Below are positions 10,078 through 21,220 of a stretch of 64,000 nt of DNA, piece after piece; the first letter of the stretch is position 1, and each line of letters begins with the position of its first letter. Below the pieces are notes generated by a model. That model worked only from the letters and a program-made list of their open reading frames with translations. It ran no database searches and was not told the origin of the DNA. The position numbers were made by a program, and so were the translations under genes. The DNA lies in the NCBI GenBank assembly GCA_947475225.1, contig CANJMQ010000003.1, positions 1 to 64,000 on the forward strand, in the 5' to 3' direction. This DNA is from Bradyrhizobiaceae bacterium (GTDB lineage Bacteria > Pseudomonadota > Alphaproteobacteria > Rhizobiales > Aestuariivirgaceae).

Positions 10078-10743
10078 ATGATCACGGTGTGGGGACGGAA
10101 GAATTCCGTCAATGTGCAGAAGGTGCTGTGGGCGCTGGAGGAACTGGACGTTCCCTACACGCGCGAGAACGTCGGAGGCAGTTTTGGCGGCAACAAGGAT
10201 GCCGACTACCTCGCCATGAACCCAATGGGACTCGTGCCGGTGATCCGCGACGGCGACGTCACGATGTTCGAGTCCAACGCCATCGTGCGCTATCTCGCGG
10301 CGCGCTTCAGGGCAGGGGTTCTGCGGCCTGCGGAGCACCAGAGCCTCGCCATGGCGGAGCAGTGGATGGAATGGGCGCAGGTGAACTTCGCGCCCGCCGT
10401 TGGCACCTTGCAGATGAACCTCATTCGCAGCCTGCCCGAACACCGCGACCAATCAGCGATCGTCACCGCTACGGAGCGGAGCGGTGAGTTGGTGAAGATC
10501 GCCGATACCTGGATCGCGCGGCATGACTGGTTCGCCGGCCATGACTTCAGCTTCGCCGACATCGTGATGGGTGCCTTGTTCTGGCGCTATGCGGGGTTCG
10601 ACATCCAGCGCCCCGCCACCCCGCATCTCATGGAGTGGCTCGACGCCCTCCAACAACGCGAAGCATTCCGCCGCGCGGTGATGGCCGTGCCACGCGCCAA
10701 GGACCTGGCCGACTGGAACAGGATCGAGAAGGAGACGGCGTAG
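10078..10743 (+). CDS. Glutathione S-transferase family protein
   Basis: 'MITVWGRKNSVNVQKVLWALEELDVPYTRENVGGSFGG...MNPMGLVPVIRDGDVTMFESNAIVRYLAARF'. Confidence 0.93.
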   Translation: MITVWGRKNSVNVQKVLWALEELDVPYTRENVGGSFGGNKDADYLAMNPMGLVPVIRDGDVTMFESNAIVRYLAARFRAGVLRPAEHQSLAMAEQWMEWAQVNFAPAVGTLQMNLIRSLPEHRDQSAIVTATERSGELVKIADTWIARHDWFAGHDFSFADIVMGALFWRYAGFDIQRPATPHLMEWLDALQQREAFRRAVMAVPRAKDLADWNRIEKETA

Positions 10744-10784
10744 CCAGGAAATCCGAGCATCCTTTTCGCGCGGCAGCAAGAGGA

Positions 10785-10805
10785 TGCCCCGGTCAAGCCG
10801 GGGCA
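10785..10805. repeat. Short extragenic palindrome (tgccccgg-tcaag-ccggggca)
   Basis: Perfect 8-bp inverted repeat between convergent genes. Confidence 0.65.
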
Positions 10806-10842
10806 AAGTGAAGATGGGGGAGAAAATGACGCGCGGAACCCT

Positions 10843-11706
10843 CTACCCCTCCAGCCGCTGCCCCAACCGTCCCGCCAGGTCCTGGATGTACTGCCATGCC
10901 ACGCGCCCCGAACGGCTGCCGCGTGTCGCCTGCCATTCGATGGCGCCGGCGCGCAGCGTTTCGGCATCGACCTTGAGGCCGTGGTGCTTCGCATAGCCCT
11001 CGATCATTGCCAGGAACTCGTCCTGCGAGCAGTTGTGGAAGCCGAGCCACAGGCCGAAGCGGTCCGACAGCGAGACCTTTTCCTGCACCGCCTCGGAGGG
11101 GTTGATGGCTGTCGAGCGCTCGTTCTCGATCATGTCGCGCGGCAGCAGGTGGCGGCGGTTGGAGGTGGCGTAGAAGATCATGTTGGAGGGCCGTCCCTCG
11201 ATGCCGCCGTCGAGCGCGGCCTTCAGCGACTTGTAGGAGGTGTCGTCGGCATCGAAGGAGAGATCGTCGCAGAACACGATGAAGCGGAAGTCCGGGTTCT
11301 TCCGGACGATGTTCATCAGAACGGGGAGGCTCTCGATGTCCTCGCGATGGATTTCGACCAGCTTCAGCACGCCGCCGGACGCCTCGTTGATGGCGTGGTG
11401 GGCCGCCTTGACCAGCGATGACTTGCCCATCCCGCGTGCGCCCCAGAGCAGGGCATTGTTGGCCGGAAGCCCCCGGGCGAAGCGCTCGGTGTTCTCGATC
11501 AAGATGTCGCGGGTGAGGTCGATGCCGCGCAGCAGTGAAAGGTCCACCCGGTTGACGCGTGGAACGGCTTCCAGTTCCGGCGGACTCGCATGCCAGACGA
11601 AGGCCGAATAGCCATCGAGCTCGGGTCGGGCCGCCCTGGCGGGCGCCAGCCGCTCCAGCGCCTCGGCGATGCGGTTGAGCAGTGAATTGTCGATTTCCTG
11701 TGCCAT
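10843..11706 (-). CDS. DUF815-family AAA+ ATPase
   Basis: 'NNALLWGARGMGKSSLVKAAHHAI...FRFIVFCDDLSFDADDTSYKSLKAALDGGIEGRPSNMIFYATSNRRHLLPRDMIENE'. Confidence 0.92.
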   Translation of the reverse strand: MAQEIDNSLLNRIAEALERLAPARAARPELDGYSAFVWHASPPELEAVPRVNRVDLSLLRGIDLTRDILIENTERFARGLPANNALLWGARGMGKSSLVKAAHHAINEASGGVLKLVEIHREDIESLPVLMNIVRKNPDFRFIVFCDDLSFDADDTSYKSLKAALDGGIEGRPSNMIFYATSNRRHLLPRDMIENERSTAINPSEAVQEKVSLSDRFGLWLGFHNCSQDEFLAMIEGYAKHHGLKVDAETLRAGAIEWQATRGSRSGRVAWQYIQDLAGRLGQRLEG

Positions 11707-11811
11707 TATGAACTCTTAGCCGAGGGCGGGCCGGTGGTAAAGACGCCCCAATCGATTGGTTGCAATAGAGGCAACCATCGCTATATTCCGCCCAAACTTT
11801 CGTTCGGGAGA

Positions 11812-12159
11812 ATGTCCTTGTTCATCACTCCGGCCTATGCCCAGGCCGCCGGCGCGCCCGCCGGTGCGGGCGACTTCATCGGCATGGTTCTGCCGCTCGT
11901 TCTGATCATGGGTGTGTTCTATTTCCTCCTGATCCGCCCCCAGCAGAAGAAGATGAAGGAGCATCAGGAGATGCTCAAGAAGGTCGGCAAGGGTGATACG
12001 GTGATCACCAACGGTGGCCTGATCGGCAAGGTGGTCAAGGTGGTCGACGACAACGAACTGCAGGTGGAGATCGGCGAAAACATCAAGGTCCGCGTGATGC
12101 GCTCCGGCATTTCTGACGTGCGCGCCAAGGGCGAGCCCGTCAAGACCGAGGCCAAGTAA
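11812..12159 (+). CDS. yajC: Preprotein translocase subunit YajC
   Basis: 'MSLFITPAYAQAAGAPAGAGDFIGMVLPLVLIMGVFYFLLIRPQQKKMKEHQEMLKKVGKGDTVITNGGLIGKV'. Confidence 0.96.
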   Translation: MSLFITPAYAQAAGAPAGAGDFIGMVLPLVLIMGVFYFLLIRPQQKKMKEHQEMLKKVGKGDTVITNGGLIGKVVKVVDDNELQVEIGENIKVRVMRSGISDVRAKGEPVKTEAK

Positions 12160-12165
12160 GAGCCA

Positions 12166-13770
12166 ATGCTGCATTTTAGTAAATGGAAGGCATTCGGCAT
12201 CCTGTTTGCCGTGCTGATCTCCATCGTCATGGCGTTGCCCAACGTGCTTCCCGCCAGCTACCAGGACAAGCTCCGGCCCTACGGCCTGAGACCCATGACG
12301 CTTGGCCTCGACCTGCAGGGCGGCGTCAACATTCTTCTCGAAATCGACCGAGACGACCTGAAGAAGCGGCTGACCGAGCAGCTCGTCGGCGACATCCGTT
12401 CGAGTCTGCGCGAGGGCAAGATCGGCTACAATGGCATCAACCGCAGCCCGGATGGCGTGCGCGTGCGCATCACCAAGCCCGAGGACGTGGACAAGGCGTT
12501 GCCGGAGCTGCGCAAGCTGGCGCAGCCCGTCGATGCGGGCGGGTTGTTCGGCTCGGGTGCCGCCACCGCGCTGTTCGACGTCAGCGTCGATGGCCAGCAG
12601 GTGAATTTCGCCTTCAACGAGCAGGGCATCAACAACAAGATCCAGCAGGCCGTGAGCCAGTCGATCAAGATCGTCGAGAAGCGCGTCAACCCGGATGGCG
12701 TCGTCGAGGCGACCATTCAGCAGCAGGGCAAGGACCGCATCGTCGTGCAACTCCCCGGCGTGCAGGATTCCCAGGAAGTGAAAAGCCGCCTCGACCGCAC
12801 GGCGAAGCTCACCTTCCAGCTGGTCTGCGAGGCCCAGCCTACGGCGCCAGGCCAGAACCCGCCGCCCGAGTGCAAGGCGCTGGCCATGAAGGGCGATCCC
12901 AAGAACATCCTGTGGCTGCAGACGTCGAGCCGCGCCACGGTGGACGGCGCCGACCTCACCGATGCGCGCGGCTCCTTCGACCAGAGCAACCAGCCCGTCG
13001 TATCCTTCCGCTTCAACCAGAAGGGTGCGGAGCGCTTCGGCAAGATGACGCGTGACAATGTCGGCAAGCCCTTCGCCATCGTCCTCGACGATGTCGTGAT
13101 GAGCGCGCCGCGCATCAACGAGCCGATCCTCGGCGGCTCCGGCCAGATTTCCGGCAATTTCTCGGTGGAAGAAACCAACAGTCTGGCCGTGGTGCTGCGC
13201 TCCGGCGCGCTGCCTGCCAAGCTGTCGATCGTCGAGGAGCGCACGGTGGGCCCGAGCCTCGGTTCCGACTCGATCAAGGCAGGTCTTCATGCCTCGATCA
13301 TCGGCCTCGCCCTCGTCGTGTTCTTCATGATCATGTCCTATGGCTTGTTTGGCGTGTTCGCCAACATCGCGCTGCTGGTCAACCTGATCATGCTGATCGC
13401 GGTGATGAGCTTCTTCGGCTTCACGATGACGCTTCCCGGCATCGCGGCCATCGTGTTGACCATGGGCATGGCGGTCGACTCCAACGTCATCATCTTCGAG
13501 CGCATGCGTGAAGAGTGGCGCAACGGCCGCTCCGCAATGAGCGCCATCGAGACCGGGTTCAAGTCGGCCTTTGCGACCATCTTCGACTCCAACTTCACTG
13601 CGCTGATCGCCGCGGTGGTGCTGTTCGGTGTCGGCTCTGGCCCCGTCAAGGGTTTTGCCATCACCCATGCAATCGGCATTCTCACCACGGTGTTCACGGC
13701 CTACACGGTAACGCGCTTCATCGTCGCGATGTGGGTCGGCTGGGCCAAGCCCAAGGAGGTTCCGCTCTGA
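12166..13770 (+). CDS. secD: Protein translocase subunit SecD
   Basis: 'LGLDLQGGVNILLEID...VVQLPGVQD...MAVDSNVIIFERMREEWRNGRSAMSAIETGFKSAFATIFDSNFTALIAAVVLF'. Confidence 0.98.
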   Translation: MLHFSKWKAFGILFAVLISIVMALPNVLPASYQDKLRPYGLRPMTLGLDLQGGVNILLEIDRDDLKKRLTEQLVGDIRSSLREGKIGYNGINRSPDGVRVRITKPEDVDKALPELRKLAQPVDAGGLFGSGAATALFDVSVDGQQVNFAFNEQGINNKIQQAVSQSIKIVEKRVNPDGVVEATIQQQGKDRIVVQLPGVQDSQEVKSRLDRTAKLTFQLVCEAQPTAPGQNPPPECKALAMKGDPKNILWLQTSSRATVDGADLTDARGSFDQSNQPVVSFRFNQKGAERFGKMTRDNVGKPFAIVLDDVVMSAPRINEPILGGSGQISGNFSVEETNSLAVVLRSGALPAKLSIVEERTVGPSLGSDSIKAGLHASIIGLALVVFFMIMSYGLFGVFANIALLVNLIMLIAVMSFFGFTMTLPGIAAIVLTMGMAVDSNVIIFERMREEWRNGRSAMSAIETGFKSAFATIFDSNFTALIAAVVLFGVGSGPVKGFAITHAIGILTTVFTAYTVTRFIVAMWVGWAKPKEVPL

Positions 13771-13787
13771 GGAGCGGAGGTCATCTC

Positions 13788-14738
13788 ATGAAATTCAAGC
13801 CCATTCGCTTCATTCCGGACGATACCCGTTTCCCGATCATGCGGCTCAGCCGCTTCGGCTTCTTCGTATCGGGCCTGCTGTCGCTCGCCTCGGTGCTGCT
13901 CTTCATCTTCGTCGGCCTCAACGTCGGCGTCGATTTCAAGGGCGGCACGGTGATGACCATTCGCACCACCACGCCCGCCAACATCGAGCAGTTGCGCAAC
14001 GATGTGAATTCGCTCGGCTTCGGCAATGCCGAAATCCAGGAGTTCGGCTCGCCCAATGACGTGCTGATCCGCCTTCCCGCCGTCGAGGGTGGCGAGGACG
14101 CGCAGCAGACGACCATCGCCAAGGTCAAGCAGGCGCTTGGAACCGGCGTCGAGTTCCGCTCCGTCGAGGTGGTCGGCCCCAAGGTGTCGGCCGAGCTCGC
14201 CGAGCAGGGCATCATTGCCGTGGTCTCGGCGATCATCGGCATCCTGCTCTACGTGTGGTTCCGTTTCGAATGGCAGTTCGCTGCCGGCGCCGTGCTGTCG
14301 CTGCTGCATGACGTGCTGATCACCATCGGCATCTTCTGCCTGCTGAGGATCGAGTTCAACCTGCAGATCATCGCGGCCATTCTCACCATCGTCGGCTATT
14401 CGCTGAACGACACGGTGGTGGTGTTCGACCGTATCCGTGAATACATGCGCAAGTACAAGTCGATGAACTTGGCCGACCTGATCGACTTCTCGATCAACTC
14501 GGTGTTCCCGCGCACCATCCTCACATCCGTCACCACCATGCTGGCGCTGATCGCGCTCTACATCTTCGGTGGGGAAGTGCTGCGCGGCTTCACCTTCACC
14601 ATGATCCTCGGCGTGCTGATCGGCACCTATTCCTCGATCTTCATCGCTTCGCCGGTGCTGATCCTGCTCGGCACCGTGATGAGCGAGAAGAAGACCGCGA
14701 CCGATCCCAGAGCCAAGGCCGCCGCGGCACGTCCGTGA
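13788..14738 (+). CDS. secF: Protein translocase subunit SecF
   Basis: 'MKFKPIRFIPDDTRFPIMRLSRFGFFVSGLLSLASVLLFIFVGLNVGVDFKGGTVM...VGYSLNDTVVVFDRIREYMRKYKSMNLADLIDFSINSVFPRTILTSVTTMLAL'. Confidence 0.97.
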   Translation: MKFKPIRFIPDDTRFPIMRLSRFGFFVSGLLSLASVLLFIFVGLNVGVDFKGGTVMTIRTTTPANIEQLRNDVNSLGFGNAEIQEFGSPNDVLIRLPAVEGGEDAQQTTIAKVKQALGTGVEFRSVEVVGPKVSAELAEQGIIAVVSAIIGILLYVWFRFEWQFAAGAVLSLLHDVLITIGIFCLLRIEFNLQIIAAILTIVGYSLNDTVVVFDRIREYMRKYKSMNLADLIDFSINSVFPRTILTSVTTMLALIALYIFGGEVLRGFTFTMILGVLIGTYSSIFIASPVLILLGTVMSEKKTATDPRAKAAAARP

Positions 14739-15109
14739 CGGCGCACTACCCGGGCCGGGCCGCCATCGACTCCTATGGAGCGGGCGGCTTCGGCTTCGCG
14801 GGCATGTCGCACAAGGGCTCCATCATGGTGCTTCCCTCCGGGATCTATGCCTGGGACATCGACCCGAAGCTGATGACACCGCGTGATTTCGCCATGGCCA
14901 TCGCCGAGAAGGGCGACATTGACCTGTTGCTGATCGGCATGGGCCACGACATGGCGCGTCCGCCAAAGCCGGTACGCGCCGCGCTCGAAGCCAGCGGCAT
15001 CTTGTTCGACCCGATGGCCACCGGCCATGCCGTGTCCACCTTCAACCTTCTCTTCGAAGAAAAGCGCCGCGTGGCGGCCGCCCTCATCGGCGTGGACTTC
15101 GCCGCATGA
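14735..15109 (+). CDS. Mth938/DUF498 domain protein (NDUFAF3 homologue)
   Basis: GTGA overlap with secF; 'IDSYGAGGFGFAGMSHKGSIMVLPSGIYAWDIDPKLMTPRDFAMAI...LLLIGMGHDMARPPKPVRAALEASGILFDPMATGHAVSTFNLLFEEKRRVAAALIGV'. Confidence 0.9.
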   Translation: MTAHYPGRAAIDSYGAGGFGFAGMSHKGSIMVLPSGIYAWDIDPKLMTPRDFAMAIAEKGDIDLLLIGMGHDMARPPKPVRAALEASGILFDPMATGHAVSTFNLLFEEKRRVAAALIGVDFAA

Positions 15110-15849
15110 GCGAGGTGGAAGAGATCGTCCGCCGCCGCGACCGCGACCGCTACCTCTCCACCTTCTTCGCACCCGATGCCAGCCGGCCGCATCTCCTGGC
15201 CCTCTATGCCTTCAACGCCGAGATCCTGCGCGTGCGTGACACGGTGAGCGAAGCCAATCTGGGGCTGATCCGCCTGCAGTGGTGGCGCGACACCATCGAG
15301 AGCATCTATTCAGGCGCCGCCGTGCCGGGCCATCCGGTGGCCGAGGCGCTGGGGCTGGCCATCGCCGCGGGCGGACTGCCAAGGCAGGCGCTCCTTGATC
15401 TCATTACTGCCCATGAGTTTGACCTGTTCCATGACCGGATGCCGGGGATCACCGAACTCGAGGCCTACATGGGGGAGGCCTATTCGCGCCTCATCATGAT
15501 GGCGGCGATGATCCTCGATCGTGAAGCGGCAGGCAGCGCCAGTGAATGTGCTGGTCTCGCAGGTGTCGCGCAGGGGCTGTCACTGGTTATGGGCGATCCC
15601 GCGCATCGTGATCCGTTCCTTCCTGATGGCATGAGTGTTCAGGAGGCGCTGGGCCACGCGGAAAACCGCCTCGCACAGGCGATGACGCTGCGGCCGGCCT
15701 TGCCGAAGTCCGTGCTGCCGGCCTTCCTGCCGGTGAGCCTGACGGGGCTGTATCTGAGGAAGATCGAGAAGGCGCCGGACGCGCCGCTTGCGGTTTCACC
15801 CGTGAGGCGCCAGCTGACGATGTGGTGGACGGCGAAGCGCTGGGGCTAA
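15106..15849 (+). CDS. Squalene/phytoene synthase family protein (NDUFAF6-like)
   Basis: 'RYLSTFFAPDASRPHLLALYAFNAEILRVRDTVSEANLGLIRLQWWRDTIESIYSGAAVPGHPVAEAL'; ATGA overlap with upstream gene. Confidence 0.88.
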   Translation: MSEVEEIVRRRDRDRYLSTFFAPDASRPHLLALYAFNAEILRVRDTVSEANLGLIRLQWWRDTIESIYSGAAVPGHPVAEALGLAIAAGGLPRQALLDLITAHEFDLFHDRMPGITELEAYMGEAYSRLIMMAAMILDREAAGSASECAGLAGVAQGLSLVMGDPAHRDPFLPDGMSVQEALGHAENRLAQAMTLRPALPKSVLPAFLPVSLTGLYLRKIEKAPDAPLAVSPVRRQLTMWWTAKRWG

Positions 15850-15857
15850 CCCACTTA

Positions 15858-15943
15858 CCGTCAACCCGGCGAAAGCCGGGACCCAGTTTTCTTGCCGCGC
15901 AGTCTGAACCAAAACTGGGCCCCGGCTTTCGCCGGGGTGACGG
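15858..15943. repeat. Long extragenic palindrome, copy 1
   Basis: 33-nt arms ccgtcaacccggcgaaagccgggacccagtttt / aaaactgggccccggctttcgccggggtgacgg (2 mismatches), about 20-nt spacer, between convergent genes. Confidence 0.9.
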
Positions 15944-15953
15944 CCTCAATCGA

Positions 15954-17360
15954 CTACTCCGCCGCCTTCAGCGCCGCGCCACCCAGCCACGCCTCGAAAG
16001 CGGCCTTGGCGCGCGCCGTATAGGCGTGCTTCCTCTCCACCGCCTGCTCGGTGTGCTTCAGACGCACGCCGTCCTTCACCTTCACCTTCTCGATGGGCGG
16101 CAGCAGGCCGAAGTTGATATTCATCGGCTGGAAGGAGGATTTCTGCCCGTCCGTCGTTTCGATGTGGCCACCGGTGATGTGGTTGATGAGCGCGCCATGC
16201 GCCGTGGTGGGCGGCGGCACGTCGAAGGGCAGCCCCAATACCTCCGCCGCGGCCATGCGGCCGGCCATCAGGCCCATCGCGGCGCTTTCCACATAGCCTT
16301 CGACGCCCGTGACCTGCCCGCCAAACCGCAGGCGCGGTTGAGCCTTCAATCGAAGCGCACCATCGAGCACGCGCGGACTGTTGAGGAAGGTATTGCGGTG
16401 CAGCCCGCCGAGCCTTGCGAACTCGGCAGTCTCGAGGCCGGGAATGGTGCGGAACACCTTCACCTGGTCGGCGTACTTCAGCTTCGTCTGGAAGCCCACC
16501 ATGTTGTAGAGCGTGCCGAGCTTGTTGTCCTGGCGGAGCTGCACCACCGCATAGGCCTTTTCGTCCGGCTTGTGCGCATTGGTGAGTCCGCGCGGTTTCA
16601 TCGGTCCATGGCGCAGCGTTTCCGCTCCGCGCTCCGCCATCACCTCGATGGGCAGGCAGCCGTCGAAATAAGGGGTGGATTTCTCCCACTCCTTGAAGTC
16701 GGTCTTCTCGCCATCCATCAGGGCACGGACAAATTCCTGATACTGCTCCTTGTTCATCGGGCAGTTGATGTAGTCCTTGCCGGTGCCGCCGGGCCCCACC
16801 TTGTCATAGCGCGACTGGAACCAGGCAGTGCCCATGTCGATTGTCTCGCGGTGGACGATGGGGGCGATGGCGTCGAAGAAGGCAAGCGACTCCTCTCCCG
16901 TGAGCGAACGGATTGCCTGCGCCAGCGCGGGCGAGGTGAGGGGACCGGTGGCAATGATGACGCTGTCCCAGTCTGCCGGCGGCAGCCCGGCGATCTCGCC
17001 TTCGGCCACGGTGACGAGCGGATGGCGCTTCAGCGTCTCGGTAACCTCGGCCGAAAAGGCATCGCGGTCCACCGCCAGCGCCCCACCGGCGGGCACCTGG
17101 TGGCGGTCGGCCATCGCCATGATCAGCGAGCCGCTGCGCCGCATCTCCCAATGCAGCAGCCCCACGGCGTTGTTCTCGGAGTCGTCCGAGCGGAAGGAGT
17201 TGGAACAGACCAGTTCGGCGAAGCCGCCGGTGCGGTGGGCGTCGGTGCCCACCTGCGGGCGCATCTCGTGGAGGATGACGGGCACGCCGAGGTTCACGGC
17301 CTGCCAGGCGGCTTCGGACCCGGCCATGCCGGCACCGATGATGTGGATGGGCTTTGTCAT
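15954..17360 (-). CDS. trmFO: Methylenetetrahydrofolate--tRNA-(uracil-5-)-methyltransferase TrmFO
   Basis: '[70 protein letters not shown]...NINFGLLPP'. Confidence 0.97.
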   Translation of the reverse strand: MTKPIHIIGAGMAGSEAAWQAVNLGVPVILHEMRPQVGTDAHRTGGFAELVCSNSFRSDDSENNAVGLLHWEMRRSGSLIMAMADRHQVPAGGALAVDRDAFSAEVTETLKRHPLVTVAEGEIAGLPPADWDSVIIATGPLTSPALAQAIRSLTGEESLAFFDAIAPIVHRETIDMGTAWFQSRYDKVGPGGTGKDYINCPMNKEQYQEFVRALMDGEKTDFKEWEKSTPYFDGCLPIEVMAERGAETLRHGPMKPRGLTNAHKPDEKAYAVVQLRQDNKLGTLYNMVGFQTKLKYADQVKVFRTIPGLETAEFARLGGLHRNTFLNSPRVLDGALRLKAQPRLRFGGQVTGVEGYVESAAMGLMAGRMAAAEVLGLPFDVPPPTTAHGALINHITGGHIETTDGQKSSFQPMNINFGLLPPIEKVKVKDGVRLKHTEQAVERKHAYTARAKAAFEAWLGGAALKAAE

Positions 17361-17442
17361 GCGGCGCTCCTAGCATGGCGGGGCGGGAGGTGAAAGACTT
17401 CGACCCTTCATACCGGCCGCCCGCAGGAGTAGGGTCTTGGTC

Positions 17443-18624
<1,182 letters not shown>

Positions 18625-18625
18625 C

Positions 18626-19651
<1,026 letters not shown>

Positions 19652-19661
19652 ACCTAAATGT

Positions 19662-19744
19662 CCGTCATCCCGGCGAAAGCCGGGACCCAGCTTTCCACGG
19701 GTTCCGACGTCCGAAGCTGGGCCCCGGCTTTCGCCGGGGTGACG
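19662..19744. repeat. Long extragenic palindrome, copy 2
   Basis: Arms ccgtcatcccggcgaaagccgggacccagctt / aagctgggccccggctttcgccggggtgacg; same family as 15858-15943. Confidence 0.9.
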
Positions 19745-19776
19745 CCTTTCAGGGGGGTGCCTTGCCAAGCCCGTCC

Positions 19777-19819
19777 ATGAGGGTTACGCAGGGGAGAAAC
19801 CCCGGCAACCCTCATTTTT
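19777..19819 (+). terminator. Terminator-like nested hairpin in the corA leader
   Basis: atgagggtt-acgca-gggg-agaaa-cccc-ggc-aaccctcat followed by tttt (T5 in total with the last base of the stem); ends about 13 nt before the corA ATG. Confidence 0.65.
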
Positions 19820-19832
19820 CCGAGACCACCCC

Positions 19833-20837
19833 ATGCTGAATGTCTATGGTGCGGCCAATGGCTGCCTGACCGAGTTCCCGGCCTCCGCCACGGATCTGCC
19901 GCCGGATGCCGTGTGGATCGACCTCGTCGAGCCCACCGCCAACGAGGAATCGAAGGTCGAGGGTGTTCTGGGGATCGACATCCCGACGCGTGAGGAACTG
20001 GCCGAGATCGAGGCCTCCTCCCGGCTCTACCAGGAGGATGGCGCGGTGTTCATGACCGCCAACCTGATCCGCCGCGGCGACAATGACGAGCCGGAATCAT
20101 CGCCCGTCACCTTCATCGTCAAGGACAACACGCTGATCACCGTGCGCTACCACCATCCGCAGGCCTTCCCGGCCTATGTCAAGCGGGCGATGAAGCCGCA
20201 GACCACGACGATGAACGGTTGGGGCGTTCTGATCTCGCTCCTCGAAGCCGTGGTCGATCGCGCCGCTGACCATCTGGAGCGCGCTGGCCAGATCGTCGAC
20301 GAGACGTCCAAGAAGACCTTCGGCGCCAAGCGCACGCTCGCTGGCGTGCACAAGCAGAATCCGCGCAAGGGCGTGAACCTTCAGGAACTGATCGAGCGCA
20401 TCGGCGAGGAGGGCGACTTCGTCTCCAAGATGCGCGAGAGCCTCGTGTCCATCGGCCGGGCGGTTGCCTTCATGCAGGCCATCGAGGACCAGACGCGCGA
20501 GAGCAAGCAGGTGAAGGAGAACAAGGCGCGGATCAAGATCCTGCAGCGCGATATCGTTTCGCTTACCGACCATGCCACCTTCCTGTCCGGCAAGATCAGC
20601 TTCCTGCTCGATGCCGTGCTGGGCCTCATCTCCATCGAGCAGAACGGCATCATCAAGATCTTCTCGGTGGCGGCCGTCGTCTTCCTGCCGCCAACGCTGG
20701 TGGCGTCGATCTACGGCATGAACTTCGCCTTCATGCCGGAGCTGCAGTGGCAGCTGGGCTACCCCTTCGCCATCCTGCTGATGATCATGTCCGCCGTGCT
20801 GCCCTACTACTACTTCAAGGGCAAGGGTTGGCTGTAA
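19833..20837 (+). CDS. corA: CorA-family magnesium transporter
   Basis: C-terminal 'LPPTLVASIYGMNFAFMPELQWQLGYPFAILLMIMSAVLPYYYFKGKGWL', CorA GMN motif. Confidence 0.96.
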   Translation: MLNVYGAANGCLTEFPASATDLPPDAVWIDLVEPTANEESKVEGVLGIDIPTREELAEIEASSRLYQEDGAVFMTANLIRRGDNDEPESSPVTFIVKDNTLITVRYHHPQAFPAYVKRAMKPQTTTMNGWGVLISLLEAVVDRAADHLERAGQIVDETSKKTFGAKRTLAGVHKQNPRKGVNLQELIERIGEEGDFVSKMRESLVSIGRAVAFMQAIEDQTRESKQVKENKARIKILQRDIVSLTDHATFLSGKISFLLDAVLGLISIEQNGIIKIFSVAAVVFLPPTLVASIYGMNFAFMPELQWQLGYPFAILLMIMSAVLPYYYFKGKGWL

Positions 20838-21220
20838 TGCCGGTGGTGCTCTGGGTTGCCCTTGGCGGGGCCATCGGTTCGGCGGCGCGCTACGGCGTCA
20901 ACGTCTGGTCCGCCCGCATGTTCGGCATCGCGTTCCCGATGCATACGCTGATCGTCAACATTCTCGGTTGCTTCATCATGGGGGCATTGACTGAAATGAT
21001 GGCGCTGAAGTTCCACATCGGGCAGGAGACGCGCGCCTTCCTGATCACCGGCATCCTCGGTGGCTTCACCACCTTCTCGGCTTTTTCGCTGGACTTCGCC
21101 TATCTGGTGGAGAGGAAGCAACTGGCGGCGGCGGGTGGCTATGCGCTGGCCTCGGTGGTGATCTCGCTCCTCGCCGTCTTCGCCGGCATGAACCTTGTCC
21201 GCACGCTTTACGCCGCATGA
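20837..21220 (+). CDS. crcB: Fluoride efflux channel CrcB/Fluc
   Basis: '[24 protein letters not shown]...[22 protein letters not shown]...[18 protein letters not shown]'. Start overlaps the corA stop (TAATG). Confidence 0.95.
   Translation: MPVVLWVALGGAIGSAARYGVNVWSARMFGIAFPMHTLIVNILGCFIMGALTEMMALKFHIGQETRAFLITGILGGFTTFSAFSLDFAYLVERKQLAAAGGYALASVVISLLAVFAGMNLVRTLYAA

Noticed and set aside
11716-13668. 650-aa minus-strand ORF antisense to secD
   Set aside because: His/Asp/Arg/Ala-rich low-information translation typical of the antisense frame of a GC-rich gene; secD on the plus strand is unambiguous.
15822-17393. 523-aa plus-strand ORF antisense to trmFO
   Set aside because: Shadow ORF; also runs through the extragenic palindrome.
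19652-19832. Fluoride or SAM-I riboswitch ahead of corA-crcB
   Set aside because: Only a short stretch resembles SAM-I and no fluoride-motif core is recognisable; kept only as an unidentified hairpin.
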